Below are positions 7,895 to 15,520 of a stretch of 25,360 bases of DNA, piece by piece. Made by a program: the position numbers and the translations under genes. Source of the DNA: Bacteroidales bacterium. GTDB taxonomy: Bacteria; Bacteroidota; Bacteroidia; Bacteroidales; P3. The notes beneath the pieces were generated by a model. The model worked only from the letters and a program-made list of their open reading frames with translations, was not told the origin of the DNA and ran no database searches. The stretch's first letter is position 1. Every line of letters begins with the position of its first letter. The stretch lies in assembly GCA_900771365.1 (NCBI GenBank), contig CAAGNU010000110.1, positions 1 to 25,360 of the forward strand, in the 5' to 3' direction.

Positions 7895-8386
7895 AAATTA
7901 ATATTTATTAATTGTGGCGTCATATTCCGCCATCCAGACCCTGCATCAAAAAACTGCTGCCGAGGCTGATGGAAGGGTTGTCCCGGTCAGCGCAAAAAGG
8001 CGCGGAAACACCTTTCCTAAGTGCATGAAAGCCCCCTTATGCTCCAAGGAAACTCCACAGAAACTCCGAGGTAGGTCCGAGGCAGGTCCAAGTCTTTTTC
8101 GCCCTTCAGTCGGACCTACCTCGGAGCTACGGCGAAGGTGGGGCGAAGATAGGGCGGAGCCACTCTTGTGCTTCCTCTTGGCATTTGTGGAGGGGAAAAA
8201 GGCAGAAAACGCCATCAAAAAAAGTGTCGAAAACGGCGCAATTTATCCACCTTTCGGAGTACTAAAACGGAAAACGGACAGCACCTTAAGCCTAGCGAGA
8301 CAGCACGTCCGAGAGCACAAAAATGGGAAAAACACGCCACTACGAGAACACCAAAACGAAAAGATTATGCCCCTAAATGAATATTT
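7895..8386. other. About 0.5 kb without a convincing gene, between divergent promoters
   Basis: This stretch separates glyA (minus) from the WG-repeat gene (plus). A plus-strand frame starting GTG at 7914 is open for 161 codons, but its product is a basic, low-complexity string with no recognisable domain. It also runs through a large inverted repeat, so I do not call it. The right half holds a hairpin-forming GC-rich block (8064-8160) and then AT-rich DNA. An unrecognised RNA is possible. Confidence 0.5.
8064..8126. repeat. 17-bp perfect inverted repeat, intergenic
   Basis: CTCCGAGGTAGGTCCGA (8064-8080) is exactly reverse-complementary to 8110-8126, with a 29-base spacer that repeats part of the left arm (CCGAGGCAGGTCC). 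A run of related units follows, GGCGAAGGTGGGGCGAAG then ATAGGGCGGAGCC, ending near 8161. The spacer includes a TTTTT run. It could form a long hairpin RNA or be a mobile-repeat relic. Confidence 0.75.
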
Positions 8387-8418
8387 TTTTATTAATTGAA
8401 AAAAAAGTCGTATCTTTG
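8387..8418 (+). promoter_or_regulatory. Promoter of the WG-repeat / dihydroorotase operon
   Basis: TATCTTTG (8411-8418), followed by CA, is a perfect Bacteroidota -7 box. The -33 region is T-rich (TTTT at 8387-8390), 20 bases upstream, instead of exact TTTG. It lies 44 bases before the chosen ATG. Confidence 0.7.
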
Positions 8419-8462
8419 CAATTTGAAATATAACATATAAAAGAAATACAAATATCGTGTAT

Positions 8463-9839
8463 ATGAGAAAATACATCTTAGCACTCACAACACTTTGTAT
8501 GCTGGCAGGCAGCACGTTAGCACAAACGCTGTCGTTCGATGACATCAGCATGAAATATGGTTACAAGAACAGCAACGGCATCTGGCAAATCCCGCCACGC
8601 TACCAAGTAGCCTTCGCTTTTCAGCATCAGGACCGCAAATTCGCCGTGGTAAAATACGATGGACGCTGGGGCTGTATCGATGATGCCGGCAACATGATTG
8701 TCCGCAACATCTTCCACACCCAGGAGGAGGCTCAGGAGGCCGGCAATCAGTGGTATACCGCCGAGGAGCCCGGCAAGTGGATCTATCCCGCCGAGAACCC
8801 CGCCGACCACAAATGGGGCTTTGTGAATTACTACGGACAATGGAAGTACGACCCCGAGTATGAGGGTGCAGGCGTATACTACGGCCAGGACCCCATGAGC
8901 TTTGCCCCCGTCAAGCAGGAAGGCCGCTGGGGCTGTATCGACTCTAAGGGCATCCTCATCATCAACAACATCTTCGAGTCTATGGAGGACGCCGTGGAGG
9001 CTGGCCATCAGTGGATTGTGGGCCGCCACTACGACACCTGGCGCATCTCCGTCACCAACCCCGACAACGAGAACCAATGGGGCATCGTGAACTACCTGGG
9101 CCGCTGGGTCGTCCCGCCACAGTACGCCCTCATCCGCCAGTTTGCTAACGAGCATAACTACATCTACACCCAGGCGCTGAAAGGCGGCCGCTGGGGCAAT
9201 ATCGACCGTAACGGAAACATTATCAGCGAGTTCATCTTCTCCAAGGAGTCCGACTGCGTCTACGCGCTCTCTCAAATCGAGCATGGCCGCGACCTCGACG
9301 GCTGGCGCCTGCCCGAGATGCGTACCGACACCGCCCTATGGGGCTGGGTGAAGCCCGACGGCACATGGGCCATTCCCCCCACCTTCCTCGAAGTGTCCAA
9401 CTTCCCCAACGATACAGGCCTCTTCGCCACGGCTAAGTGCGAGAACGGACTCTGGGCCAGCATCCACGAGGACGGCCGCCTGCTCTCCAAGCCCGTCTTC
9501 ACCCTCTCAAACGAGGCTTCCAAGGCCGGCAAGGAATGGGACGACAACCAGAAAGGCTACGAAGAAGCCGAGCTCGGACACTGGCTCTACCCCATCATGG
9601 AGCCCACTACGGGCCACTGGGGCTATGTTGACTTCGAAGGCGAATGGGTCATCCTCCCCCGTTTCGAGGACGCCCAGTGCTTCATCAACACCTGGAACAA
9701 CCGCGTGGCTCCCGCCAAGCAAGAGGGTCATTGGGGATGTATCGACCACACGGGCCAGTTCGTGGTGAAACCCATCTACAACAACTCGGCTGACGCCTAC
9801 GTCGCCGCTCGCAACTGGGGCAGCAAGAAGAAGTTCTAA
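8463..9839 (+). CDS. Secreted WG-repeat protein
   Basis: The ATG at 8463 is preferred over the GTG at 8457 because it starts directly with a signal peptide (MRKYILALTTLCMLAGSTLAQ, cleavage after about residue 20). The mature part of the 458-residue protein is almost entirely WG repeats, ten by eye, of the type GRWGCIDxxGxxIVxxIF alternating with GxWGYVDxxGxWVIPPRF. Examples are GRWGCIDDAGNMI, NQWGIVNYLGRWV, GHWGYVDFEGEWV and GHWGCIDHTGQFV near the end. WG repeats form a beta-propeller-like scaffold thought to bind partners; the ligand is unknown. The protein should be periplasmic or exported. It is the first gene of a five-gene run and lies 11 bases before the GldL-like gene. Confidence 0.88.
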   Translation: MRKYILALTTLCMLAGSTLAQTLSFDDISMKYGYKNSNGIWQIPPRYQVAFAFQHQDRKFAVVKYDGRWGCIDDAGNMIVRNIFHTQEEAQEAGNQWYTAEEPGKWIYPAENPADHKWGFVNYYGQWKYDPEYEGAGVYYGQDPMSFAPVKQEGRWGCIDSKGILIINNIFESMEDAVEAGHQWIVGRHYDTWRISVTNPDNENQWGIVNYLGRWVVPPQYALIRQFANEHNYIYTQALKGGRWGNIDRNGNIISEFIFSKESDCVYALSQIEHGRDLDGWRLPEMRTDTALWGWVKPDGTWAIPPTFLEVSNFPNDTGLFATAKCENGLWASIHEDGRLLSKPVFTLSNEASKAGKEWDDNQKGYEEAELGHWLYPIMEPTTGHWGYVDFEGEWVILPRFEDAQCFINTWNNRVAPAKQEGHWGCIDHTGQFVVKPIYNNSADAYVAARNWGSKKKF

Positions 9840-9850
9840 ACGGATTTGTC

Positions 9851-10054
9851 ATGGACAGACTGCTTAATCTCATAGCCAGCAAGGTCACAGCCAAGGTTCG
9901 GAACACGTTCTACATCCTCGGTGCCGTGGTGATCGTCGCGGGGTTCCTGTTTAAGGTCAATCACTGGTCCGGAGCCTCTGCCATACTGATTGCTGGAATG
10001 GTTATCGAGACAGCAATATTCATCCTATCCGCAATCCCGCAATCCGAGGAATAA
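9851..10054 (+). CDS. 67-residue GldL-like two-span membrane protein
   Basis: The protein has two membrane spans, about residues 20-36 (YILGAVVIVAGFLFKVN) and 43-60 (AILIAGMVIETAIFILSA), joined by HWSGAS. This layout closely resembles the N-terminal membrane hairpin of GldL/PorL, the inner-membrane motor subunit of the type IX secretion and gliding machinery, including the FK-x-x-HW-x-GA and IFxxSA signatures. The long cytoplasmic and periplasmic part of true GldL is missing. It is therefore a stand-alone module, not the secretion subunit itself. It lies 11 bases after the WG-repeat gene and 27 bases before dihydroorotase. Function is unknown. The short gaps imply one transcript. Confidence 0.75.
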   Translation: MDRLLNLIASKVTAKVRNTFYILGAVVIVAGFLFKVNHWSGASAILIAGMVIETAIFILSAIPQSEE

Positions 10055-10081
10055 AACAGAAAAACACTTATCCATATTTAT

Positions 10082-11422
10082 ATGGACTATATCATCAAGA
10101 ACGGAATTGTAGTGAACGAAGGCTGCCTCAAGCAGCAAGATGTATTCATTCACCTGGGCAAGATAGTGGATGATGCGGCAAAGCTTCATAACCCGCAAAT
10201 CTTTGATGCCTCGGGCTGCTACGTGCTACCCGGCATCATCGACACCCACATTCATTTCCGCGACCCCGGCTTCCCCGAAAAGGCCGACTTCGCCTCTGAG
10301 AGCCGTGCCGCCCTCGCAGGAGGCGTCACCTCGGTAATCGATATGCCGAACAACAAACCTCAGACAGTCCATCTCTCCGAGCTGGAGGCGAAAGAGGCCA
10401 TCGCTGCCGAGAAGAGCGCCGTGAACTACGGCTTCATGATCGGCGCCACAAACGACAATATCGACGAGCTCCTCAGCATCCCCGTGGAACGCTACGCCGC
10501 CATCAAACTCTTCCTCGGAAGCAGCACGGGCAACATGCTGGTGAACAACCAGGCCGCCTTGGAAAAGCTCTTCAAAGAGAGCAAGAAGCTCATCGTGGCC
10601 CACTGTGAGGACGAGAGCATCATCCAGGCCAATCTGCGCAACTATAAACTGGAATATGCCGGCACGGAGAACGAGAATGCCTCGCTCCATCCCAAGATTC
10701 GCAACACCGAGGCCTGCTTCGTCTCGACCTACAAGGCCATTGAGCGTGCCCGCAAATACGGCACCCGCTTCCACGTGGCCCACATCAGCACAGCCACGGA
10801 GCTTTCGCTCCTCAGCAACCTCGACCTCGCCGAGAAGCACATCACCGCCGAGGTGACGCCCAACCATCTCTGGTTCGACGACCGCGACTATGCCGAACTA
10901 GGCAACCTCATCAAGTGCAATCCCGCCATCAAGAGCAACGACGACCGCATGGCTCTCTGGAGCGGTTTGGTGGACGGCCTCATCGACACTATCGCCACAG
11001 ACCATGCCCCGCACACACTCGAAAGCAAGCAGCAACGCTATTTCGACGCCCCAGGAGGCATCCCCAGCATCCAGCATTCGCTGCAGATGATGCTCGAAGG
11101 CTTCTTCAGTCCTGCCGCCCTCGAACGCGACGACCACAAAGAGGTGCTCAACGAATGGATGCCCCTCATCGTCAGCAAGATGTGTCACAACCCCGCCACA
11201 ATCTTCGGCATCCAAGGCCGCGGCTTCATCCGCCCAGGATATGCCGCCGACCTCGTCATTGTGGAACCTGGCATAACAAAGGTAACTGTAGATGATATAA
11301 TGTATAAATGCGGCTGGAGCCCCCTCACAGGACAGACGTTCCACACCCGCATCCGAAAAGTATTCCTCAACGGCATGCCCAGCGAGCAATCAAAAGCCGA
11401 GAAACTCACATTCAACAAATAA
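10082..11422 (+). CDS. pyrC: Dihydroorotase
   Basis: This 446-residue amidohydrolase closes carbamoyl-aspartate to dihydroorotate in de novo pyrimidine synthesis. Metal-binding residues are visible: H56-x-H58 followed by FRD in DTHIHFRDPG, H174 in HCEDES, H231/H234 in FHVAHIST and D307 in DHAPHT. K142 in AAIKLFLGSSTGNML is the probable carboxylated lysine. The closest functional alternative in this superfamily is allantoinase or hydantoinase. The HIHFRDPGFPEKADF block and the SSTGNML block favour dihydroorotase as found in Bacteroidales. The gene sits in the middle of a run of exported proteins of unknown function, with a 27-base gap upstream and a 1-base stop/start overlap (TAATG) downstream. 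Confidence 0.93.
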   Translation: MDYIIKNGIVVNEGCLKQQDVFIHLGKIVDDAAKLHNPQIFDASGCYVLPGIIDTHIHFRDPGFPEKADFASESRAALAGGVTSVIDMPNNKPQTVHLSELEAKEAIAAEKSAVNYGFMIGATNDNIDELLSIPVERYAAIKLFLGSSTGNMLVNNQAALEKLFKESKKLIVAHCEDESIIQANLRNYKLEYAGTENENASLHPKIRNTEACFVSTYKAIERARKYGTRFHVAHISTATELSLLSNLDLAEKHITAEVTPNHLWFDDRDYAELGNLIKCNPAIKSNDDRMALWSGLVDGLIDTIATDHAPHTLESKQQRYFDAPGGIPSIQHSLQMMLEGFFSPAALERDDHKEVLNEWMPLIVSKMCHNPATIFGIQGRGFIRPGYAADLVIVEPGITKVTVDDIMYKCGWSPLTGQTFHTRIRKVFLNGMPSEQSKAEKLTFNK

Positions 11423-12189
11423 TGAAAAAGACATTCCTCAATATTATCCTCGCTTGCAGCATCCTCCTATCTTTGACAGGATGCGACAGCAACACGCTCC
11501 GCCTCAGACAACTCATCAAGGAGCTCAACAAGGAGTGCCCCATACCGCTCGGCGAAATTGGACAGATGGACAAAGCAAGCTATCACGGCAACACGGTTAC
11601 ATTCGAATACGCTATCCATGACGAGAATATTGGAGCCCTCTGCCAAGAAGATGTTGCCAGCATGCACCATTTCATTCTCAACAACTACAGCACCAACACG
11701 GACACGACATTCCGCACTTTGCTGAAAGCCATTGTGGATGCCAAGGCCGACCTTCATGTGGTCTTTTATAATGGAGACAAACATGAGAAGACTGTTATCA
11801 GCATCACCTTCTCAAACGAAGAGCTGGCACAGTGCCTCAACAGCGACGGCGACCCCGAAGCAGCCTTGCAGAACATCATAGAGGGCATCCGGCTACAGAT
11901 GCCCATACAGCTGAGCGAAGGCATGGTCAACAGCGCCGTATCGATGGACGAAGAGTACCTCTCCTACTCCATCCAATGCAATGAGGACCTTGTCGATATC
12001 AACGACGTGCAAGCCAACGAAGAGGAAGCCAAAGCGGCCATGAAAGAGCTGATTGCCACCAGCACTGACCCCACATTCGTGAAGATGATCGACCTGCTGC
12101 GCTCCACCCACAGAGGTCTCGCCTACCACTATATCGGCACCACCTCGGGCAAAGAGTCCGTAATCAGCATCACCCCCGAAGAATTATAA
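11422..12189 (+). CDS. Lipoprotein of unknown function
   Basis: The ATG at 11422 overlaps the dihydroorotase stop by one base. It starts a clear lipoprotein signal, MKKTFLNIILACSILLSLTGC, with lipobox L18-T-G-C21 followed by D22. A longer open frame exists upstream, but it only overlaps pyrC in another frame. The mature part of this 255-residue protein is acidic and mostly soluble. It seems to contain two similar halves, each with a YSTNTD or LIATSTDPTF segment followed by LLxxxxxxxLxxxYxGxxxxKxxxISIT: compare TFRTLLKAIVDAKADLHVVF with TFVKMIDLLRSTHRGLAYHY, ending KTVISITFSNEEL and ESVISITPEEL. That points to an internal duplication. The family is not recognised. It is probably anchored in the outer or inner membrane. 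Confidence 0.8.
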   Translation: MKKTFLNIILACSILLSLTGCDSNTLRLRQLIKELNKECPIPLGEIGQMDKASYHGNTVTFEYAIHDENIGALCQEDVASMHHFILNNYSTNTDTTFRTLLKAIVDAKADLHVVFYNGDKHEKTVISITFSNEELAQCLNSDGDPEAALQNIIEGIRLQMPIQLSEGMVNSAVSMDEEYLSYSIQCNEDLVDINDVQANEEEAKAAMKELIATSTDPTFVKMIDLLRSTHRGLAYHYIGTTSGKESVISITPEEL

Positions 12190-12219
12190 GAATAATAACA
12201 TAAAAAAAACAATAACACC

Positions 12220-12645
12220 ATGAAGAAAGTTATCCTGTCCCTGCTTTTAGCCATTCTCGTGATGGGCTCCACCTACGCCTGCGACCGCAAAAGAACCATC
12301 GACCCCGAGAATCTGCCCCAAGCCGCCAACACACTGATTCAGAAGCATTGGCCTTCCTGCGCCATTGATTTGGCCTTTATCGACGGCAACGAGTACGAGG
12401 TGCTCCTCACCGACGGCACTCTCATCGAGTTCAACTCTAAGGGCGAATGGAAAGAGATGAAATGCACAGACGGCCTCCCCGTGACCCTCGTCCCCGTTTA
12501 CATCACCCGCTATGTGGTGAACCGCTTCCCGAAACAGCTCATCATCGACTGCGAAAAGATGAGAGGCGGCTACGAAGTGACCCTCACCAACGGTCTCGAA
12601 ATCCAGTTTGACCTCAGAGGCAACGTCACTCACGTTGACGACTAA
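12220..12645 (+). CDS. Exported PepSY-like (DUF2874-type) protein
   Basis: A signal peptide (MKKVILSLLLAILVMGSTYA) precedes C21; the lipobox is poor (T-Y-A-C), so periplasmic release is more likely than lipidation. Two tandem PepSY-like units follow in this 141-residue protein. Unit one runs LPQAANTLIQKHWP to YEVLLTDGTLIEFNSKGEW. Unit two runs ITRYVVNRFPKQLIID to YEVTLTNGLEIQFDLRGNV. The pattern (Y/F)EV-x-L-x-(D/N)G-x-x-I-x-F-(N/D)-x-(K/R)G is typical of the putative beta-lactamase-inhibitor-like PepSY family common in Bacteroidales. The ligand is unknown. It lies 30 bases after the lipoprotein gene and is the last gene before a strong terminator. Confidence 0.85.
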   Translation: MKKVILSLLLAILVMGSTYACDRKRTIDPENLPQAANTLIQKHWPSCAIDLAFIDGNEYEVLLTDGTLIEFNSKGEWKEMKCTDGLPVTLVPVYITRYVVNRFPKQLIIDCEKMRGGYEVTLTNGLEIQFDLRGNVTHVDD

Positions 12646-12726
12646 TTGGTTGACGAATTTGGGTTGATAATCAAACAGTCCCAAGACTCATAAGTATCAT
12701 CAACCCAACATCACAGCCTATAAAGA

Positions 12727-12763
12727 AAGCCTTGCCCGCAACATGCTGGCAAGGCTTTTCCTT
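12727..12763. terminator. Strong hairpin terminator after the PepSY gene
   Basis: AAGCCTTGCC (12727-12736) pairs with GGCAAGGCTT (12748-12757) across an 11-base loop and is followed by TTCCTTTT. On the other strand the hairpin is followed by TCTTTATA, so it may also end the convergent Cys-rich gene at 12811. Confidence 0.9.
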
Positions 12764-12810
12764 TTCAAAGAATCGAAAGCCGAATGCAGGAATGGGAGAT
12801 ATACATCAGC

Positions 12811-13248
12811 CTATATCCTTTTGTATAACAGCAGCTCTGGGTCGGAGCCTGATGCCCCATACGTGCATACAAGCAGCATTGACTCATTCGCCACCACGCC
12901 ATAGCATCGACCATTTCCCGCTCCTTCAATCTGGTTGCCCAGATAGATTTGGCGGTCGTCTAAGAATTGCGCAGTGCTGCCATTCGGCAGAGGATATGAC
13001 AGGTTTACCCAAGCGCCGTTCAGCAGATTCAAATCAGTCACCCGAAGGCCTGCGAAGCCGAGGGCATTAATCTCGCTGATGAGATTCGCTTTCAGAGCAA
13101 GAAAGGCCTCCGTGCCGCTATCCTTTATTATATGCGCCACAAAGCAGCTGCCTCCGCATGGATGGCCGTCACTCTCTCGACAGCCCATGCAAGAGACTCC
13201 CCTGTTGGGGCAATGGGAGCAGCAGTCGATACCACATATTGTATTCAT
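12811..13248 (-). CDS. Small Cys-rich DUF3795-like protein
   Basis: The inner ATG giving MNTICGIDCCSHCPNRGVSC is preferred over one seven codons earlier, because the cysteine motif near the start is the hallmark of this group and the longer form runs toward an upstream terminator hairpin. Cysteines at about residues 5, 9, 10, 13 and 20, then CRESDGHPCGGSC, could bind zinc or an iron-sulfur cluster. The rest of the 145-residue protein is a soluble fold with NLSYPLPNGSTAQFLDDRQIY and a GRCYGVVANESMLLVC block. The pattern recalls Bacteroidales DUF3795-type proteins of unknown function. Codon use is ordinary. It is convergent with the PepSY gene and follows the acyl-CoA synthetase terminator, so it probably has its own promoter; I do not see a clear one. 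Confidence 0.75.
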   Translation of the reverse strand: MNTICGIDCCSHCPNRGVSCMGCRESDGHPCGGSCFVAHIIKDSGTEAFLALKANLISEINALGFAGLRVTDLNLLNGAWVNLSYPLPNGSTAQFLDDRQIYLGNQIEGAGNGRCYGVVANESMLLVCTYGASGSDPELLLYKRI

Positions 13249-13268
13249 AATTCTGTGAATTAGATACA

Positions 13269-13296
13269 CAAAGGCCGCTACGTTGAGCGGCCTTTG
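13269..13296 (-). terminator. Hairpin terminator of the acyl-CoA synthetase gene
   Basis: CAAAGGCCGCT (13269-13279) pairs perfectly with AGCGGCCTTTG (13286-13296) over a 6-base loop. It lies 24 bases past the stop of the minus-strand synthetase gene. The downstream T-tract on the minus strand is short (TTTGTGT). Confidence 0.8.
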
Positions 13297-13320
13297 CTAT
13301 TTGTTTCCTTGTTTTGAGGA

Positions 13321-15393
13321 TTATTTCTCAAGACGGATACGTGCGTCAACAGCGGTGACGTAGCGAGGATTGCCAAGGAGAGGATTGAGATCCATCTCAG
13401 CAATTTCGGGAGCAGCCTGAACGAGGGCGCTCACGCGGGCAATCTGATCGGCATACATGTCGATATTGACAGCCTCCTGGCCGCGGACGCCCTGGAGGAT
13501 CTTATAGCCGCGCAGGTGGGTGAGCATCTCCTTAGCCTCAGCTGCCGTGATGGGAGCGAGAGCGTTCTGGACATCCTTCAGCACCTCGATGAAGATACCG
13601 CCGAGACCGAAGAAGATCTGATGGCCGAACTTAGCGTCCTTGATGGCTCCGATATAGACATCGGTACCATCGAGCATGGGGTACATCTCAACAGCGTAGG
13701 TGTCCTTGATATGGATGAGGCGGTCGAACTCCTTAGCGACAGTGTCGAGGTCCTTGACACCGAGGGTGACACCACCCACATCGCTCTTGTGGAGAGGTCC
13801 GACAACTTTCATGACGAGAGGCACATCCTTGCTGCAGCCCACTTCCTTAGCGAAAGCGAGAGCATCTTCGACCTTGTCAACCTCGACGCTCTTCTTGCGG
13901 CTGATACCTGCGGCATCGAGAAGCTCGTTGTAGTCGGCAATCTCCATGTAGCCACTCTTGCAACGCTCAACGGTAGCGCGGATGCGGGCCACATCGATAG
14001 CGGGCTGCTCAACATGTTCGGGCTGGGGCTTGGGGGTGTGATAAACCTTGCAGAGAGCGTTGCCGAGCACACACTCCTCGGGGAAGTTGATGCGGCCGCG
14101 GTCGATGAACTCCTGAATCTCGTCCTTCACATTGATGATAGAAGGCAGGACGGGGAAGATGGGCTTCTTGCAAGTCTTCATCTTCTCATCGAGAAGAGCA
14201 TAGACCTCGCGGTTGGAGAACAGTCCGGGAGAGCCGAAGATGACGACGGAGAAGTCGATGTCGGTGTAGTCGTTCTCGACAGCGTCGATGATATAGCCAA
14301 GCTGCTCGGCGGTGCCGGTAGCGAGGAAGTCGATGGGGTTGCCTACCGAAGAGCCTGCGAAGAGTTTCTCCAAGAGGGCCTTGCTGGCGGGATGATCCTT
14401 CAGGCCAGGAACCTCCATGCCGCCGTTAGAAAGAACATCGGTGAGCATAACTGCGGGACCACCAGCGTGGGTGATGACGGCGCAGCGCTTGCCCTTGAGC
14501 TCGGGGTGCATGAAGATGGCGCAGACCGTGGTGAGTTCCTGACGGTTCTGGCAGCGAACGATACCGGCTTTGCGGAAGAGTGCATCGACAGCAGCATCGT
14601 TGGTGGCGAGAGCTCCAGTGTGGCTGGAAGCGGCGCGGCTACCTGCTGCGCTGCCGCCCGACTTAATAGCGGCGATATGGCAGCCCTTGTTGATGAGGCT
14701 GCGGCTGTGCTTGAGGAGGCGCTGGGGGTCGCCAATCTTTTCCATGTAGAGCATGATGACGCGGCTGGAGGTCTCGGGGTTGAAAGTCTCATCGAGATGT
14801 TCCAGAACGTCCTCAATACCAATCTGAGCGCTGTTGCCGACAGCCCAGACGCTGTTGAAGGTCAGACCGTTGGTGATGCCGTACTCTTTGATGAAGACAG
14901 CGGTAGCGCCAGAGCCGGTGATGAAGTCAACACCGTGAGGGTCGAGAGTGGGGATAGGAGTGTCGAAGCAGCCGGCATAGTTGGTGTTGAGGAAGCCGGT
15001 GCAGTTGGGGCCGATGAGGGAGCCGCCGACGGCCTTGATGCTTTCGACAATGTGCTTCTCGATGGCAGCACCTTCGGCGTTCTCCTCGGAGAAGCCTGCG
15101 CTGACGATGATGAAGCCCTTAGTGCCCTTCTGCTGGGTGAGGACATCGACAGTCTGGGCGCAGAACTTGGCGGCGATGCAGAGGATGGCGCAATCAACCT
15201 GGGGGAGGTCGTCAACCTTAGCATAGCATTTCACGCCTTGCACTTCGGACTCTTTGGGGTTCACGGCATAGACTTGGCCTTTGAAATTGCTGTCGAGAAG
15301 GTTCTTGAGAGCCTTTCCGCCAGGCTTGTGGATATCGCTGGAAGCACCGCAGATGACGATGCTACGAGGATTTAACAGTTCTTTTGCAATCAT
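13321..15393 (-). CDS. ADP-forming acetate/acyl-CoA ligase, fused alpha-beta form
   Basis: The 690-residue protein combines both subunits of NDP-forming acyl-CoA synthetase in one chain. The N-terminal CoA-binding domain starts SIVICGASSDIHKPGG. The succinyl-CoA-synthetase-like ligase domain contains H258 in ASSHTGALA, the expected phosphohistidine. The C-terminal ATP-grasp domain includes VPLVMKVVGPLHKSDVGGV and ends near DLNPLL. Such enzymes make ATP from acetyl-CoA or other acyl-CoA with release of the acid. In fermenting organisms they serve sugar or amino-acid breakdown. Substrate choice cannot be read from the sequence. It lies 127 bases after pepD on the same strand, with a palindromic repeat between, and ends in a clear hairpin. 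Confidence 0.9.
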   Translation of the reverse strand: MIAKELLNPRSIVICGASSDIHKPGGKALKNLLDSNFKGQVYAVNPKESEVQGVKCYAKVDDLPQVDCAILCIAAKFCAQTVDVLTQQKGTKGFIIVSAGFSEENAEGAAIEKHIVESIKAVGGSLIGPNCTGFLNTNYAGCFDTPIPTLDPHGVDFITGSGATAVFIKEYGITNGLTFNSVWAVGNSAQIGIEDVLEHLDETFNPETSSRVIMLYMEKIGDPQRLLKHSRSLINKGCHIAAIKSGGSAAGSRAASSHTGALATNDAAVDALFRKAGIVRCQNRQELTTVCAIFMHPELKGKRCAVITHAGGPAVMLTDVLSNGGMEVPGLKDHPASKALLEKLFAGSSVGNPIDFLATGTAEQLGYIIDAVENDYTDIDFSVVIFGSPGLFSNREVYALLDEKMKTCKKPIFPVLPSIINVKDEIQEFIDRGRINFPEECVLGNALCKVYHTPKPQPEHVEQPAIDVARIRATVERCKSGYMEIADYNELLDAAGISRKKSVEVDKVEDALAFAKEVGCSKDVPLVMKVVGPLHKSDVGGVTLGVKDLDTVAKEFDRLIHIKDTYAVEMYPMLDGTDVYIGAIKDAKFGHQIFFGLGGIFIEVLKDVQNALAPITAAEAKEMLTHLRGYKILQGVRGQEAVNIDMYADQIARVSALVQAAPEIAEMDLNPLLGNPRYVTAVDARIRLEK

Positions 15394-15410
15394 TTAGCTG
15401 TATATTTTAG

Positions 15411-15517
15411 TGAATTGTGAATTGTGAATAGTGAATTGTTTTTGTGTGAATTGTGAATAGTGAATTGACGGCTGCCGCCCTTTCACTATTCACAATTTCA
15501 CTATTCACTGTTCACTG
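15411..15517. repeat. AT-arm / GC-core palindromic repeat between pepD and the acyl-CoA ligase
   Basis: The word GTGAATTGTGAATAGTGAATT occurs in several partial copies on the left. AATTGTGAATAGTGAA (15449-15464) is perfectly complementary to 15482-15497, across the core GACGGCTGCCGCCC. Further TTCACTATTCACTGTTCACT units follow on the right. Confidence 0.8.
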
Positions 15518-15520
15518 GAA

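Noticed and set aside
7914..8399. 161-codon plus-strand frame in the glyA / WG-repeat gap
   Set aside because: It starts at GTG, runs through a large inverted repeat, has no domain-like pattern and overlaps the AT-rich promoter region.
11308..11421. 38-codon upstream extension of the lipoprotein
   Set aside because: It overlaps pyrC in another frame and would bury the signal peptide, while the ATG at 11422 gives a perfect lipoprotein signal.
13516..15375. 619-codon plus-strand frame opposite the acyl-CoA ligase gene
   Set aside because: Antisense shadow rich in D/E/A/V with no motif; the minus strand encodes a complete known enzyme.
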